From Dermatemys mawii (Eukaryota > Chordata > Testudines > Dermatemydidae), in NCBI GenBank assembly GCA_007922305.1, contig ML677333.1, forward strand, positions 15,770,676 through 15,834,675: a DNA stretch of 64,000 nucleotides, written 5' to 3'. How positions within the stretch are numbered: position 1 is the first letter of the stretch; the number at the start of each line of letters is the position of its first letter. Shown one piece after another: positions 1 through 12,289 of the stretch. Both the position numbers and the translations under genes were made by a program. Below the pieces are notes generated by a model, which was not told where the DNA came from, searched no databases, and saw only the letters and a list, made by a program, of their open reading frames with translations.

Positions 1-194
1 AGAATGACATTATTTTGTTTCCCTCTGCAAATCCATTTGATGAAGTGACTACCTACTGTTACAGACTGAACAGCACTGTTCTACACAAATGAATAAACCT
101 TAATTTGCAACCTCCCACACATGAGAGAAGGAGTTTGTGGAAAATCAGCAAAGACCACCACTTGCCATGCTCACCAAGACTGTCTCACTGTTTA

Positions 195-370
195 TTTATG
201 CTTCCCCATCTATGTATCCATCTGTCTCTTGTCTCATTCTTAGAGTATAAGCTTCTTGGGTGGGGAGCATCTTTTTGTTCTGTGTTTATACAGCCCCCAT
301 CACGATGGGGTCCTGGTCCATGACTAGGGTTCCTGGGTGCTATGCTAGCACAAATAAATAATTAATAATT
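195..370 (+). repeat. Ancient LINE/SINE 3'-end-like repeat
   Basis: The stretch contains the phrase 'ggggtcctggtccatgact' followed by a gcgctac-like tail and an A/T-rich 'aaataaataattaat' end. I recognise this arrangement as the 3' end of an old interspersed repeat common in reptile genomes, of L2/CR1 type. The family assignment comes from memory. The A-rich tail on the right supports + orientation. Confidence 0.45.
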
Positions 371-1590
371 AAAATAAATTATATTCATATGGCAGTATGA
401 CTTTTAAATCATTTGTAATTTGTGACCTTCAGTAATAAATGTGCAAGTTACAGATGCCCTGCTTTCTGAATGGTCTTTTATTTCAAATTGCTCACTTTGT
501 AAATAAACAATCATAAATCACAACTAAACATAGGTGAATGAGGTCCCTTTGTGATATCTAATTAAAAAAACCTAATCATTTTGACCCAGCAGGGATAAAT
601 TGTGCATTAGACTGAAGAAACGATGTTTCTGAAACATATACAATTTGGAGAACAAATACTCCCGGATTTCATTAGAGAGTACAGCCTTAAAATCAAATTA
701 GATAAACAAGAGAGGACTTATTACCCTTTCCCTTACAGATATGCAGTACAATCACAGATAGAGCTGTCTGAAAGCTGGCATTTTTGGAAATGTAGTCATT
801 TTGACATTTGGTTTTGGTCCAAAACTTTGTTTTGTCTGAAAATTTCTAACCGACTTTAGTAACACATCTTTCTCCTGGGCTCACAATGATGTGGCTTTTA
901 CTACAGTTGCTTTTTCAGGTAAAGTGGTTTAAACTTCCAGTCAGTCTGACATTCCCATCCTTTCTGGGAAAAGGAAGATGCAAAATGAAAAAGACATTGT
1001 CTGTTTGGCAACAAGAATTCTACAGAACAAACAATCTGCCCCCCTGTTGAGTTTGTCCTTCCCAGGTGCTTTCTCCTGCGGTCACAAATTCTGCCACTGA
1101 CAGGGTGCACAAAATAAACAGTAAAAAGGATTCTGAGCATAAGCAGCTAGTAAAAGTGTCCTGGAAAGAGAACAGAAGCACTAGAGGAAGAATAAACTCC
1201 AGCTAGGAGAGACTGGCTGTTTGGGAAATTTTAGGGGGATTTGTTTGGAAAACTTTCCAGGTAAAGAAAGTACATTCAACCACAAATTGGGTACAATATC
1301 TGATCTTTTTCATGGGGCCCAGGATTAGGATTTTCAACAAAGGGAGGGCTCCTTTTTTCCCCTCCTTTCACCTGGTCCCAACTGCAGTTGGACGGGGATC
1401 TTGTTATAACCTGTCAGGGGGCCTAAAACCAGGATAGCCAAGAATCTGGTTAGATAATAATTTAACTCTTTCTTATATTCCCCTTAATTGCACAACATGT
1501 TTACAACAAAAAATTTCATTCACCTTGAAACACAACAACATGTTTAAACAAATGATTCATAAGGGCACATAAGGTCACACACATAAGGGC
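371..1590. other. No gene recognised; AT-rich unique DNA
   Basis: Only short ORFs occur here and none has a recognisable domain. Positions 600-865 carry poorly conserved gaaattt/ccaaaact-rich sequence ending 'aaatttctaaccgacttta', which loosely resembles the MITE at 49,569-49,870. I see nothing else in it. Confidence 0.4.
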
Positions 1591-1660
1591 CTAACTCTGC
1601 TGTCATTTATAAGGATGTAAATCCCAAATAACTCCAGTGAAATCAACAGAATTACTTTGG
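1591..1660. repeat. Short palindromic miniature element fragment
   Basis: The segment has the 'aactctgctgtcatttata...aactccagtgaaatcaacag' pattern. It is one of the scattered miniature elements in this window built around a 'cagtgaagtcaatgg'-like core. It is degraded and short, so the boundaries are approximate. Confidence 0.35.
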
Positions 1661-2870
1661 ATGTATAGAATTTTCTGGGTAGAATTACTCTGGATGCCCG
1701 TGTCCTTATTGTGTTAGTTTAGTGAATGGCTTTAGGCATACAGTACAAGTACATTAGGATGAGTTTTTATATTACTTTTATCCACCTTTTTACCTATTCT
1801 CTAAATCAATTCTTTTTATTTTTTAATCCTTTATTCCATATTCAATCTTAGTCCCATTGTCATTTAAGACCTAACTGTACTTCCTTTCAAGTCAATGTGA
1901 GTCTTTCCATTGACTTCAATGACAGATGGATCAAGACCCTTGGACATCTTGACAGTGTTTCAAGATTTTTCCCAGTTCAAGCAACAAACTGTATCTGCTT
2001 TTCTGTGAGCATACATCATGCTGCTAATCTGTCAGATGCAGACAAAAATAACCAAAGGAACCACTATCGCAGGCATGTTTCCTTTATACCGTTAGAGCTC
2101 CTGTGACAGTATGTACCATGCCCGAAGATTTTTACTTTCCACTATGAAATTCATTGCCAGCTGACAGATATTAAAATCATTGTGGGTTGTAGTTTTTTTT
2201 CCTGAGAAACTTTCTCAAATCTGATAAATGTTAATGCAAAACCTATGGCACCAGCATGACCTGGCATCCACCCAACTGCTGCACCTGCACAATTACAGCC
2301 AAGCTTTCCTGAACACTTCTTCCCTCACAGCTTAGTTTGTTTTGGGGTTGCTGTTGCTTTGAGATTTTTTCCCCTGCTCTTTCTGAACACTGAGCACTTA
2401 AGGCAGATATAATTTTTCAAACACTGTTTTGGAGAGTTTGTTGGAGCTAATCGTATATGCCCCAGGAGAGGGACTGCAAGATGGGCCCACACTGAAGCAG
2501 GAGTTAGTGAGTTCCAGCAAAGATGCCATTGAAGATCTGCAACCACCTGGCTTGCCTGAAGGGCAACATAAGATTCTGCTCAAGGAGTGCAGAATGAACA
2601 GCTGCTTTCTGCACAGGCCACTCTGACTGTTCCCACTGTACCAATAAAACCAGAGCTATCAATCACTAAACAAGATCAGCCAAAATTTTACTTTCTCTGC
2701 TGCAAATAGGTTTGTGTGTTCTGCACCGATACACAGTCAAGTGTGTTTACACACAAGTCATTTGCATGGATGCTTGTGACCTGACAAGGCAAAGAAGAGG
2801 AATGCCAGCTCATTTGGCCACCCTTTGAGAACTTCCATGCTCTTTTTAAGGAAAGAAGAAACAATATTAA
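1661..2870. other. No gene recognised; small uncharacterised ORF at 2,429-2,626
   Basis: A 65-codon + strand ORF (2,429-2,626) is acidic and moderately GC-richer than its flanks, but has no recognisable motif and is overlapped by equally long antisense ORFs. I do not call it a gene. The rest is plain AT-rich DNA. Confidence 0.35.
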
Positions 2871-2872
2871 AA

Positions 2873-2950
2873 TAATAGGAGCCAGATTCTCAGTTGGTGC
2901 AAATCAGCAGGAGTTATGTTGATTTACACTAGCTGAGAATCTGACCTAAT
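2873..2950. repeat. Palindromic MITE (cagattctcagctgg type)
   Basis: The left arm 'agccagattctcagttggt' is mirrored by 'agctgagaatctgacct' on the right, with a short loop. It is a small foldback element, apparently non-autonomous, with no coding capacity. Related palindromic copies are seen at 12,199-12,288 and 29,888-29,985. Confidence 0.65.
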
Positions 2951-3019
2951 TTGAAAATTTGTGGGTAGTCTGACACATTAAAACAGCAGGTCTTCTTTTG
3001 CAATAGAGGTGAATTTAGA

Positions 3020-3165
3020 GGTATTGGGCCAAAAATCAGACCTGAGTCAAACAGGTGCAATGACATTGAAATCAACAGGCAAGATATTGTTCTCATTTAC
3101 ACTGATACACCTTTGGAAATGAGTGGAGTCACTCAGAATTTATACTGGTGTAGCTGAGACTAGAA
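3020..3165. repeat. Degraded palindromic MITE
   Basis: The segment runs from 'gggccaaaaatcagacctga' through a 'gacattgaaatcaacagg' core to 'tatactggtgtagctgaga'. This resembles the 'agattctcagctggt' family at 2,873, more divergent. Confidence 0.4.
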
Positions 3166-3169
3166 CTAG

Positions 3170-5276
3170 ACTAGAACTGCACTCTTTTATGTCTGGTCAC
3201 TGGATAAGGGTCCATTGAAAGTAGTAGGGAATTTCTTCTTAAAGGCAGATGATACAATGCAACTTTCAGTTTGGCCTTTGGTCTAGATGCTACTAAGTAT
3301 GTAATGGATTTTCATTAGTATTGGAAACTTGTAAGCCCTGTTTTCAGACTAAAAGGAGTTCCATAGCCCTTTAAGTAAGTCTAAATCCTGAAGGCCTCAT
3401 TTATGTTTTACTCTGTTCTCCTTATTCAGGCAAACTGAGGAAGCTGACCAAGGTTTAGGATTTTATCTACAGAGATTATTAGATACAGGTTATTATTTCA
3501 GGACTTTCTGGGAAAGGTTGCTTGTCTTTTCGTAGCTGACTTCCCACTTAAAATATTCTCATTACCTTGAACGGGCATTGTTTAATCAAACCATGGGTCC
3601 ATAAATAATAAAATAACTAATCTATTAGACCATAAAAGTACATGTGTACCCCACATGGTATGGTTCTTAAAAATGTGTGACTGAGCACAAAATACTGTAA
3701 AATGGGAGAAGACCTTTGAGAAACAGGACACCACACATTTACCATAGTAGATAAAATTACAATGGTCACTTACATACTGTGGCCCAGTTTCTTAGCTGGT
3801 ATAAATCAGCAAAGCTCCAATTAGTGCAAAGGCTGAGGATATTGCTCTATATATTTATATGACTTTTTAAAAATTGTGATTAAAAACTCTTCCCTGAAAT
3901 ATTAAGAACACATAGGTTCATGTGTCTCTCGCCCAAACAAATTAGGCAGCTTTTGGTCCTATCTGTAGCAAGGATCATAACCCTGCATGTGGCACACTGC
4001 TTGAATCCTGGGGATTTTCACGTTAGAGTCTCAAATGAGAGAACTAATTATCTAGGTTAACTGAACTATACCAACATTAACCTATCTTTAACTATATAAA
4101 AAATAGAGAAATTCTCTTTCCAAAGGCTTGCTAACCAAAGCTGAGGAGTGATGGAGGGGGCACCAATTCTCGTCACAGGCAGTAAAAAGGAATTGAGAGG
4201 GAAGAAGTGGTCATGCCCCTTAATAGCCTTGGCTTGGCACACTGGGGAGCATGTACCGCTGGCAAAAGTCTTCGACTCAAGTGCACTGGCCCAGATACAC
4301 ATACAGGCCCAGATACACATTGGGCACAGATACACAGAGGGAGAACAATCAGCACATAACTATATTCACCTATTAGGTGCCTATATTTGCCAGATCCAGT
4401 GATAAATTAAGTTTTAACATTGAATCTATAACTCCTATGACAGATTAAACTGACTTAAATTTGCACAGTTTCAACATAAAACTAAGGTATGTATTGGCCT
4501 CAGTTTGTTTGAACTGATTCCAGATTTATCCCAAATTGATCCAAGGTTTATTCAAAGATACATATGAATCTTGAGAATAACCTATGCTGAGTTTTGAATT
4601 TGAACTGAAACACAAACCCAGGCAACATTTTTCATATTGATTTTAAACAAGGATCTCTTTGGGTGTAATCTGCACTGTGATTCCTTTCTTCTGGCTGCAA
4701 AGGCATGTTGGCCGCTGTGAAATCCAGATCTGTCCTTCTTATGACAAAATGTGCTGTGTATGAGCTGGTTATCAGATTCCCAACAGTCAAAGAAGCAGAA
4801 AATGTCCTGGATGCATCCTCGATTGATTGTAACACTGTGCAACAAAGAACCCTGCAGGGTGTAACTCACAAGGCCCATATGCAAGGCAGATTGCTGGACA
4901 AACCAGTCTAAAGATACATGACTAATTATTATTGGTATTCAACCTCATTATTGGGAAAATTCTCCAAAACTCTCTAGACACAGGCACAAAGTGTTCAAAC
5001 GATCTCAGCATAAAACAGTCCATGTAACATCATTAAGTACAGAGCTTGCTTCCACTGGCTCTGACATCCCCAGATGACACTGAAAGTGAGTGGAAGACTC
5101 TGCTTGATATAACATGCAAGATTCATTGATGAGACATGCACACAATTGACTTTCACAAGCACAGAAGACAGGACTCACCTGCTGAGAAAAATGATTCAAA
5201 GGGAGTGTTGGCTGAAGAGAAACAGAGGCACATAAATCCCTGATTTCTAAACCCAATCTGCTGCTTGGACCCTACA
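3170..5276. other. No gene recognised; two minor repeats
   Basis: A degraded palindromic element lies near 3,780-3,850 ('ggcccagtttcttagctgg' at its left end). Three short tandem copies of a 'ccagatacacat'-like unit occupy 4,289-4,336. ORFs at 4.1-4.9 kb overlap on both strands and look random. No exon-like signal is visible. Confidence 0.4.
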
Positions 5277-5284
5277 CTATAAAA

Positions 5285-5502
5285 CAGGGGTTCTCAAACT
5301 GAGGGTTGGGACCCTCAGGGGATCGCAAGGTTATTACATAGGGTCACAAGCTGTCAGCCTCCACCCCAAACCCCGCTTCACCTCCAGAATTTATGACAGT
5401 GTTAAATATATTTAATAGTGTTTTTAATTTATAAGGGGGGATTGCACTCAGAGGCTTGCTATGTGAAAGGGGGGCACCAATACAAAAGTTTGAGAACCAC
5501 TG
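5285..5502. mobile_element. hAT-type MITE with 8-bp TSD
   Basis: Terminal inverted repeats are visible: 'caggggttctcaaact' at the left and 'agtttgagaaccactg' at the right. The flanks are CTATAAAA (5,277-5,284) and TTATAAAA (5,503-5,510), a 7/8 match, as expected for the 8-bp duplication left by hAT transposases. The 218-bp interior has no ORF, so this is a non-autonomous element mobilised in trans. Confidence 0.9.
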
Positions 5503-5510
5503 TTATAAAA

Positions 5511-7030
5511 CATCAGTACAAGAGGGATGCAAAACATTGACTATCAACTTAGCCTAATGCCAAATATGTTCCCCAAATATGAACAGAATTTGTTTGTCCA
5601 GCTGCACAAGCTCTACATTAACTCACCTTGACCAAGCTTTGCCACAGTGATTTCCCTGCTTTACTGTAATGCTGGACTAAGCCAAGGTATGAGCAGATAA
5701 TGCAAACACTGACAAACCACCAAAAAATCCTTTTGTCATCACTGACATGGACAGAGATGAACATCAGTGACTGTATAACTGCATGGATAAGCCTCTGTGA
5801 TTACCAAGGTCAAGGAAGTCAAAGAGCAGATACAGGTATTTGTTACCCTTACATAAATCTAGAGTAATCCCATTGACTTCACTGAATTTCCTCTGGGTTT
5901 ATAGTGGGTAACCAAGAGCAGAAACTGGCCCATTGAACAGTGCCTTTACTTCTCAGTAAAGTGAGTAATATTTTAATCTTGGGTTCAAGGGTCTACATTT
6001 CTCTGACAGCAAATGATGGCATCAATAACACCTACATTTGCAAGTTGCTGCATTCCTTACATAACTTTATCTATCCTCAGCTGTAAGAGAGGAAACATAA
6101 GACCTTGAACTTTGCAAGCAAAAGAAAAAAATGATGATCAAAATACATCATTTTAAAGCATAATTACTTGTAAAAGTATTTCTACCCATACTGGCAATGA
6201 TATTGGATAATGAACAGTGGTTTTGAAATGCATTTTTTTGAAATGCTGTTATTTTTAATAACCTAACATTTCAAACTACTGATTATGATTAAGGTTCTTC
6301 TGACACCATAATGATGGATGAGTCTGAGTGTATAGACAGAAAAGTAGATAGATCGTGCATATACTATAAGTGAAAACTCTTTCTGTCAAATTTCTTTTAA
6401 TTGGAAAAGAATTTGTTAATTGATTTTCCCTTCTACTTTTGTTGTTGTTTTTTCTAAAAAAAAAAAAAAAACAGAAACATACTTAGGCTACTATGAAACA
6501 ACACAATTTGATCTGGACCCATAGCACAAGAGGTAATTTATCATTAAAGTTACCATTCCGTGCTCAACTTAACCCAGGAAACAGGAGTGGTACTTTGTGT
6601 ATTCTTATCATGTGAAAGTGCCAAGTGAAATGCAACAGTTGTGTGCCCTTAAGACAACAGTGGGTGACACATTTGGCCAGCTAAGAGTAGTCAGAGGATG
6701 TCCAAAGAATAAGGGTTCAGAGCAAGTGAGTAAATATGCAATTAAAAAACTGAGAAACAAAATTGCCTCAATATGAGAGCTGAATTTTTAGCACCTAAGA
6801 CGGGGACAGTTTCTTACCTTTCTCTATTACTTTAATTATCTATATTTTTGTACTGATATCTCTCTTGCTGAATATTTTTGTACTAGCTCAATTCAAAAGC
6901 CCCACAAAGTACATCACATAAAGTCACATGGCTAGCAATGCTGCCTTTTTCTAATTTCAATTTGTATTATCTCAGAAGTGGTAGTACTCTGTTACCAGAT
7001 TTGCCCGTTACTTTGGGGTATGCTCATTTA
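5511..7030. other. No gene recognised; poly-A tract and weak palindromic repeat
   Basis: A 16-A run lies at 6,456-6,471. A degraded palindromic repeat with a 'cccattgacttcactga' core lies at about 5,840-5,935. The rest is AT-rich without recognisable coding signal. Confidence 0.4.
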
Positions 7031-7039
7031 TTAGGGTTA

Positions 7040-7765
7040 CTCTTCTGGAGAGGTGGGGAAGGATTCTATACTTCTATCAATGTACTGCTGGTGTCACTTG
7101 TGTTCTCATACAGAGCTCTACTTCTCCCTGCTGCAAGTTCCTTCCCAATGGAGCTATCCTGCAGGACCCAGGTTCCCCAGGGTTGGGTTCTGGGCATCAG
7201 AACACTTACTTGCACATGAGTATGGGTTTTTGTAGGGAAAGAACAATGGTTCAAGGTGAACACTAGATTTGTTTGTGGGTAAACAGATGGCTCAAGGGAA
7301 TGTACCAAAGTTCCTTTGTTTAGGCTAGACAATAGGAACTGATTATTCCTGGCTATGGGCAGTGTTCCTTCAGGGGAGCTCACAATGCAATTAGGCAACT
7401 TCTATATTTTGGATACCAATAAAGAATTTATTACTAGAATTGGTCTGATAACTTCTGAGCTGGATATGTACAGGTGTGGGTTCATTACAATCTGGAGCAG
7501 AGATTCCCCATCATGCAGTGCTTCCCTTCTTTTCTGGTACCAGAGTTCTGAGCAGTTCTTGCCTTGGAATCTCTGTTCTCCCTTCTGTATACTAACGGGG
7601 ATGTCTCCCTGTCTCATCCTTGATGCAAATGAGGCTGGGGAGTTTCCTTAATCCAGTCACCCTTATCCAGAGGGGTTTAGGTGGGTCTTCCACTGCCTTT
7701 TCATTGCTTTTTGTAAATCTTTCTTCTGATCAGCTTTGGTTCAAGCAGAAGCTGGGGTAGGGAAG
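7040..7765 (+). mobile_element. Possible solo LTR (endogenous retrovirus-like)
   Basis: The block is GC-richer than its surroundings and contains an 'accaataaagaatttattac' polyadenylation-type segment at about 7,417-7,436, as in an R/U5 junction. No retroviral coding sequence is attached. I could not fix TG/CA ends or a target duplication, so the LTR call rests on overall look and partial recollection. It could instead be another dispersed repeat. Confidence 0.35.
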
Positions 7766-7769
7766 ATCT

Positions 7770-8655
7770 TTCGTGAGTCAGACAGGCTGGGTAATGCACC
7801 CTGGTTCCCCAAGAACACAGAGCTGATAAGTAACAGCTCTTAAAAGCTCTGTTTAAGAAGAGGAGACAGTCTGATACAGGAGTGATGCCATCATGTTGGC
7901 CAAATGCCAATACTGAAAACTCACATTTATGCTGATGTATTAATGGATGCAGTTTCTTGCCGTGAGGAACATGATTTACTGCAAGTGGGAGGAGGAAGTT
8001 TCCTCTTTTTGCTTTTTTATCCAAAGACAATCAATAATTAAGAATTTATTATATAATGTCCAGGAATCATTCTCCCATTATTACATATCACATGGTTTTG
8101 GTAATACCAAGAAGAAATGTACCACAGTAACTGCCTTTAATATTTGTAAGACTTGATTCTACAGTCTTAACTCAGACAAAACTTCCTGTACTTCTCCTGT
8201 AAACACCAACAAACTCTCCCTCCCTGATTGGCTAAAGTTAATACTGTGAAAACTATTAGTTACCTCCTGAGAAGCAAACAACAAGGTTTTTTTCCTTCCA
8301 TCTATTTCTTTGAGAATATTAGGCATTAGTATGCAATGCTATAACTGCCCCCACTGGCACAAACTAAAAGGTAACTTAGCTCTGTCTGAAACAGGAGCAG
8401 AACCAGCAGCATCCACACAGTGGAGTTACAGATCAGCATGTTGTATGTAGTTCATGCCCCTGTCGTCCAAACTGAGGGGCTGTATAGTCAAGCCCTTATT
8501 TTCAAAGGAAAAAATGTTACTCTTTTGAAGTCCCTGTTCATAATAAAGGAATGTTCAGATATTTCTTATGAAGGTCCTCTTTGTTTCTTGTATGTTACCA
8601 AATAAAATACCACAAACTAAATATTAAGCTAATAATAAATAATATAGACATCTAT
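7770..8655. other. No gene or clear repeat recognised
   Basis: The ORFs here are short, overlap on opposite strands, and show no domain. I see no splice-bounded exon candidate. Confidence 0.35.
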
Positions 8656-8661
8656 GAAGGC

Positions 8662-8777
8662 CAGATTCTGATAATGTCATTCACATTGAGTGGTACCTTG
8701 CTGCACAAGTTGTACAACTGCAATCAATGGGGCTGCTTGCAGAGTAAGGTACCACTCAGTGTAAATGAAAGTTTCAG
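8662..8777. repeat. Palindromic MITE
   Basis: Long inverted arms are visible: 'cattgagtggtacctt' at left (about 8,685-8,700) and 'aaggtaccactcagtg' at right, around an 'aatcaatggggct' core. The element has no coding capacity. Confidence 0.7.
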
Positions 8778-8899
8778 AAACTAGTTGTTAGTTCTTTTAA
8801 ACGTCAAAGGATTTCCATTGAGCGGAACCCTGGCCCCATTCAGATCAAGGATAGTTTCGCTATTGCCTTCAGTGGAAACAAGTTTTCATCAACAAACTA

Positions 8900-8985
8900 A
8901 TCCTCCCATCACTTATGACTTAAGTATTATCAACCCCATTTTACAGTATGGGAAACTGAGGTGAAATGACTTGAGAAGACAGTTC
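8900..8985 (-). repeat. MIR-type SINE fragment
   Basis: 'ccccattttacagtatggga' followed by 'aactgaggtgaaatgactt' is the reverse complement of the conserved MIR core (tcagtttccccatctgtaaaatgggg type). Only the core survives; neither the tRNA-like head nor the tail is visible. Confidence 0.7.
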
Positions 8986-9149
8986 ATTGAATTTGCATGA
9001 TCATGCAAGGTCTGAGAACCCTCATCTACCATTGACCACAATGGGAATCAAAGGTGCTCAGCACCTTAAACCCTTGGAGACTTGCCCAAAGGTCTCAGTT
9101 TCAGATTCATTATTAAATCATAAGTTCTGCTCTGCATGCGAGGTTCATG

Positions 9150-9285
9150 TTCATACATTCATAGAGATTAAGAACAGGAGGGATTATTAGATCATCTTGT
9201 CTGACCATCTGTATATCACAGACCCTTAAATCTCACCCAGTTACCCCAATACTGAGCCCAGTAATTTAGGACCATGCCTAAGTCA
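9150..9285 (-). mobile_element. CR1-type LINE 3' end fragment
   Basis: The + strand reads 'cattcatagagattaagaac', then 'ggagggattattagatcatc', then 'tgtctgacc'. This is the antisense of the CR1-family 3' UTR I recognise from reptile genomes. No reverse transcriptase coding remains. CR1 copies are usually 5'-truncated like this. Confidence 0.75.
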
Positions 9286-9289
9286 ATAT

Positions 9290-12195
9290 TTTGCTCTCTA
9301 GGTAGTATATTTATACTCTTGTTTATCACAGAAGTTAACATTTATTCTTAGCCCTTTTTTCAGTGAAAATGTCATGCTATATACAAAATTCATCTTATCA
9401 CAAAATATTTGGAAGGATTGTCTCATAGGACTTATTGGGAAAGACTTTAAGGGAAGATTGCATATTTCTCTATATCTTTCTGTCAGCATATTTTTTAAAA
9501 GGACACTATCAACTTCAGAATATATGTTACAAACAAATACATTCCTTAACCAATATTCTTAGCTATATCTGAGAGTACTAAAAATGAAAGCATTTTAAAA
9601 ATCCAATGCACTTGTCACTGTTTATGTGTAACCCACTCAGAGTGGCAATTTGTCCCTCTGTAGTGGTCACAGGGCAGTAAGCACCAAAAAAGGGATGGCT
9701 TTAAAATACAGGACAAGATGGTATCTAAATATGTCCTACATACCTTGTCAGTCATTATTGTTGACCTGTCAGCGACGCTGAATAAACCAACCTCCATCTC
9801 TTTTGCTAGAAGGCTCTGTCTCTAACCACCACTACCCATATTTTCAGTCTGTCTTTGGTTATTGTTCCCAGATGTGGGGAATGGGGGGAGAAGGGGATAG
9901 TATATAATTTAGTAATTGTAAATAGTTAAGCATTCTCTCAGGCCAAGGCCCTTAGTGAAGGAGCCAGAGCACTTTTTGGGCCACATCTGCCCAAAACTCA
10001 ACTCCAGAGGCAGAGGCGACACATTGCAGAGGAAAAGGGGTCACATGCCTCCCCACACAGTTGGAGCTTGGTTTGTACTGAGCATGCTAACATGGAATGA
10101 GCATGCTCAATAACATCTGCTGGAGCTGCTGCCATCACTTTGCCTCCCACCTCACTGGCAGCAGGCATGGGTCTCCTAGGGGCTGAAAATAGAATGCTAG
10201 ATTCTCTGTTGTCCTGCACCTTTTATAGCCATAGGTAATGTGAGTGTCATTACCATTGTAATTGAATATAACACTCTGCTTTGTGTCAGTGATATCATAA
10301 GGTGCAATAGAGCAGAGAACCAAGCCCAGTAAATCCTTCATTGCACACTTGACCCAGCTTTTGCCAATACAAAATACGGATAGTACACAAATAGCCTTAT
10401 TTTATTTATGTACTTGTACAAGAAGATTCAATGTATCCTTGGTTTGATACAATCTTTCCCCTCTCTTATGTAAATCTCCATGCAAAGTTAATTAAATTAT
10501 TTCAAGTATTAGGGCAGGAATTGAAAATATCCAGAGACAAATTTTGTCAAGGTGCCCGAGACTAAAGGATATAAAATAATTACCTGCTAATGAACAAGTT
10601 TAAACTGAATTATTCAGGTCAAAAGAAACAGAAACACTATGCAGATTGGAAGCAAAATGTGAAATGAGCATGGCAAATTATCTGGTGATAATTGAATCCA
10701 ATGTATTCAAAGAAATCAGGGATAGTTTATGAAAGATTTTGAAAAAAAAGGCTAAATTCTGACAATGTATTCACATAACAAAGACGGATCTTCTCTCATT
10801 GCATTACCAGTAGAGATTCTTTGAGACATACAGAATTATTTTACAACTACATTTCTCTTTTTTTGAAAGGAAACCAAACGTAAGGTTACAGGGTAAATAT
10901 CCTGCAAACCTTTATCAGCAAACTACTCTATGAAGTCGGGTTTAGGGACAAGTAGACTTTGGTTCTAAGATCATTCTTTAATAACTTGATCTTTTAGCTC
11001 TCACCTCCCCCATCTCCTTTTCAGGTTTCAAACACTGAAGAGCTCTCCAGGATATTCTAATGGAATACTTCACAGCAAGTCTTTTCTTAAAAGCATCTCT
11101 CCTTTCTGTTTTTCTCTCTATGAATAAGATTCAACTCTTTTAAAAATAGGTCTGACTGTGACATTAATCCAGCTGGAGAGAAGGAGCCAGTATCACAAAA
11201 AACTTGGCTTCTGGGTATGAACTGACTACAGCAAAAAATGGGTCAAATTTGGATTCAACCTAATTTTTGCTTTTTTGATCATTCTATAAACCTCATCCTT
11301 AGTTTATTGTCTCTTGTCTCACCTTGAGGATGATCACTTATACTCAGATAAAACTGGGGAGAGAAAAGAGCTGGGCCTTTAGCTTTTATTCCGTTTGCTT
11401 CTCTCACTAGTTTTCCCTCATTTTCTATAATCATCTTTCTTCCTTTTTTTTTCAGCTCTGCCTAGTAATTTTCCATTTTTCTGCTTCTTCTTTTGTGAAG
11501 GTGGAATCCAACTAAAAGCCTGGATCCAAACTCCAGATCAGGATCTAAACTTCATCTCCCTGCTCCAAAGAGAAGCAACTTCTTTTCCAAAGTCAGTTAA
11601 TATTACTGAATGACAGCAACATATTAATCTGCCATCTTCTTTACAAAATTCACCTATTTGAAAGCCAGGAAAAGAATAGTTAATGACATCATACACTACA
11701 AGCTATCCATGTAATAAACAAATAATTCTTACCTAGAAGAAGGTAACAAATATGTCATCGTGCCACGCTGACCCAAAATGAATACTATTCTTTTACCAGC
11801 AATCAGAAAACAGAAATAAAACAGCCCTTTGAAAAACAAACTTCAATTTGAACATGTATGTTTATGTTTCATTTTCTACAAGGTTTTGTTTTGAACTCTC
11901 TAAAATGTCAGAAGGCACATCCTTAACTTCACTATTGCGTATGCACCAAAACGCTTTATCAGCCTAGACAAAAAATTTCATTGCCTCTTCTAATCAAATC
12001 TGGAGGACTTTTGAACTCCCATTAAACATACTTAACTACTTCACGAGGGGAGGAAGGGGTGTTGAATTAATTTTTTTCCTGTGTAAAAGCTAGGCTGTTA
12101 TTAAAAACAATAATGATTAATAAATCAATTTTACCCTTTGACTCTTTCCAGCTTAGCTGCAAATCACCCCTTCAACGCTATTAAAAGCAATCATT
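9290..12195. other. No gene recognised; AT-rich, repeat-poor
   Basis: Unique-looking AT-rich sequence with scattered short ORFs. The stretches 10,380-10,640 and 11,590-12,190 contain few recognisable repeats and could include conserved non-coding DNA, but nothing in the sequence alone proves it. Confidence 0.35.
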
Positions 12196-12198
12196 TAA

Positions 12199-12288
12199 TG
12201 GGCCAGATGCTAAGCTACTGTAAATTGGCAAACCCCTCATTTCAGTGGAGCTAGGCCAATTTATACCAGTTAAGGAGTTAGTCTTTTA
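12199..12288. repeat. Palindromic MITE
   Basis: 'gggccagatgctaagctact' then 'gtaaattggc' at left mirrors 'gccaatttataccagttaa' at right, around 'cagtggagct'. Same family as 2,873-2,950. Confidence 0.65.
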
Positions 12289-12289
12289 T

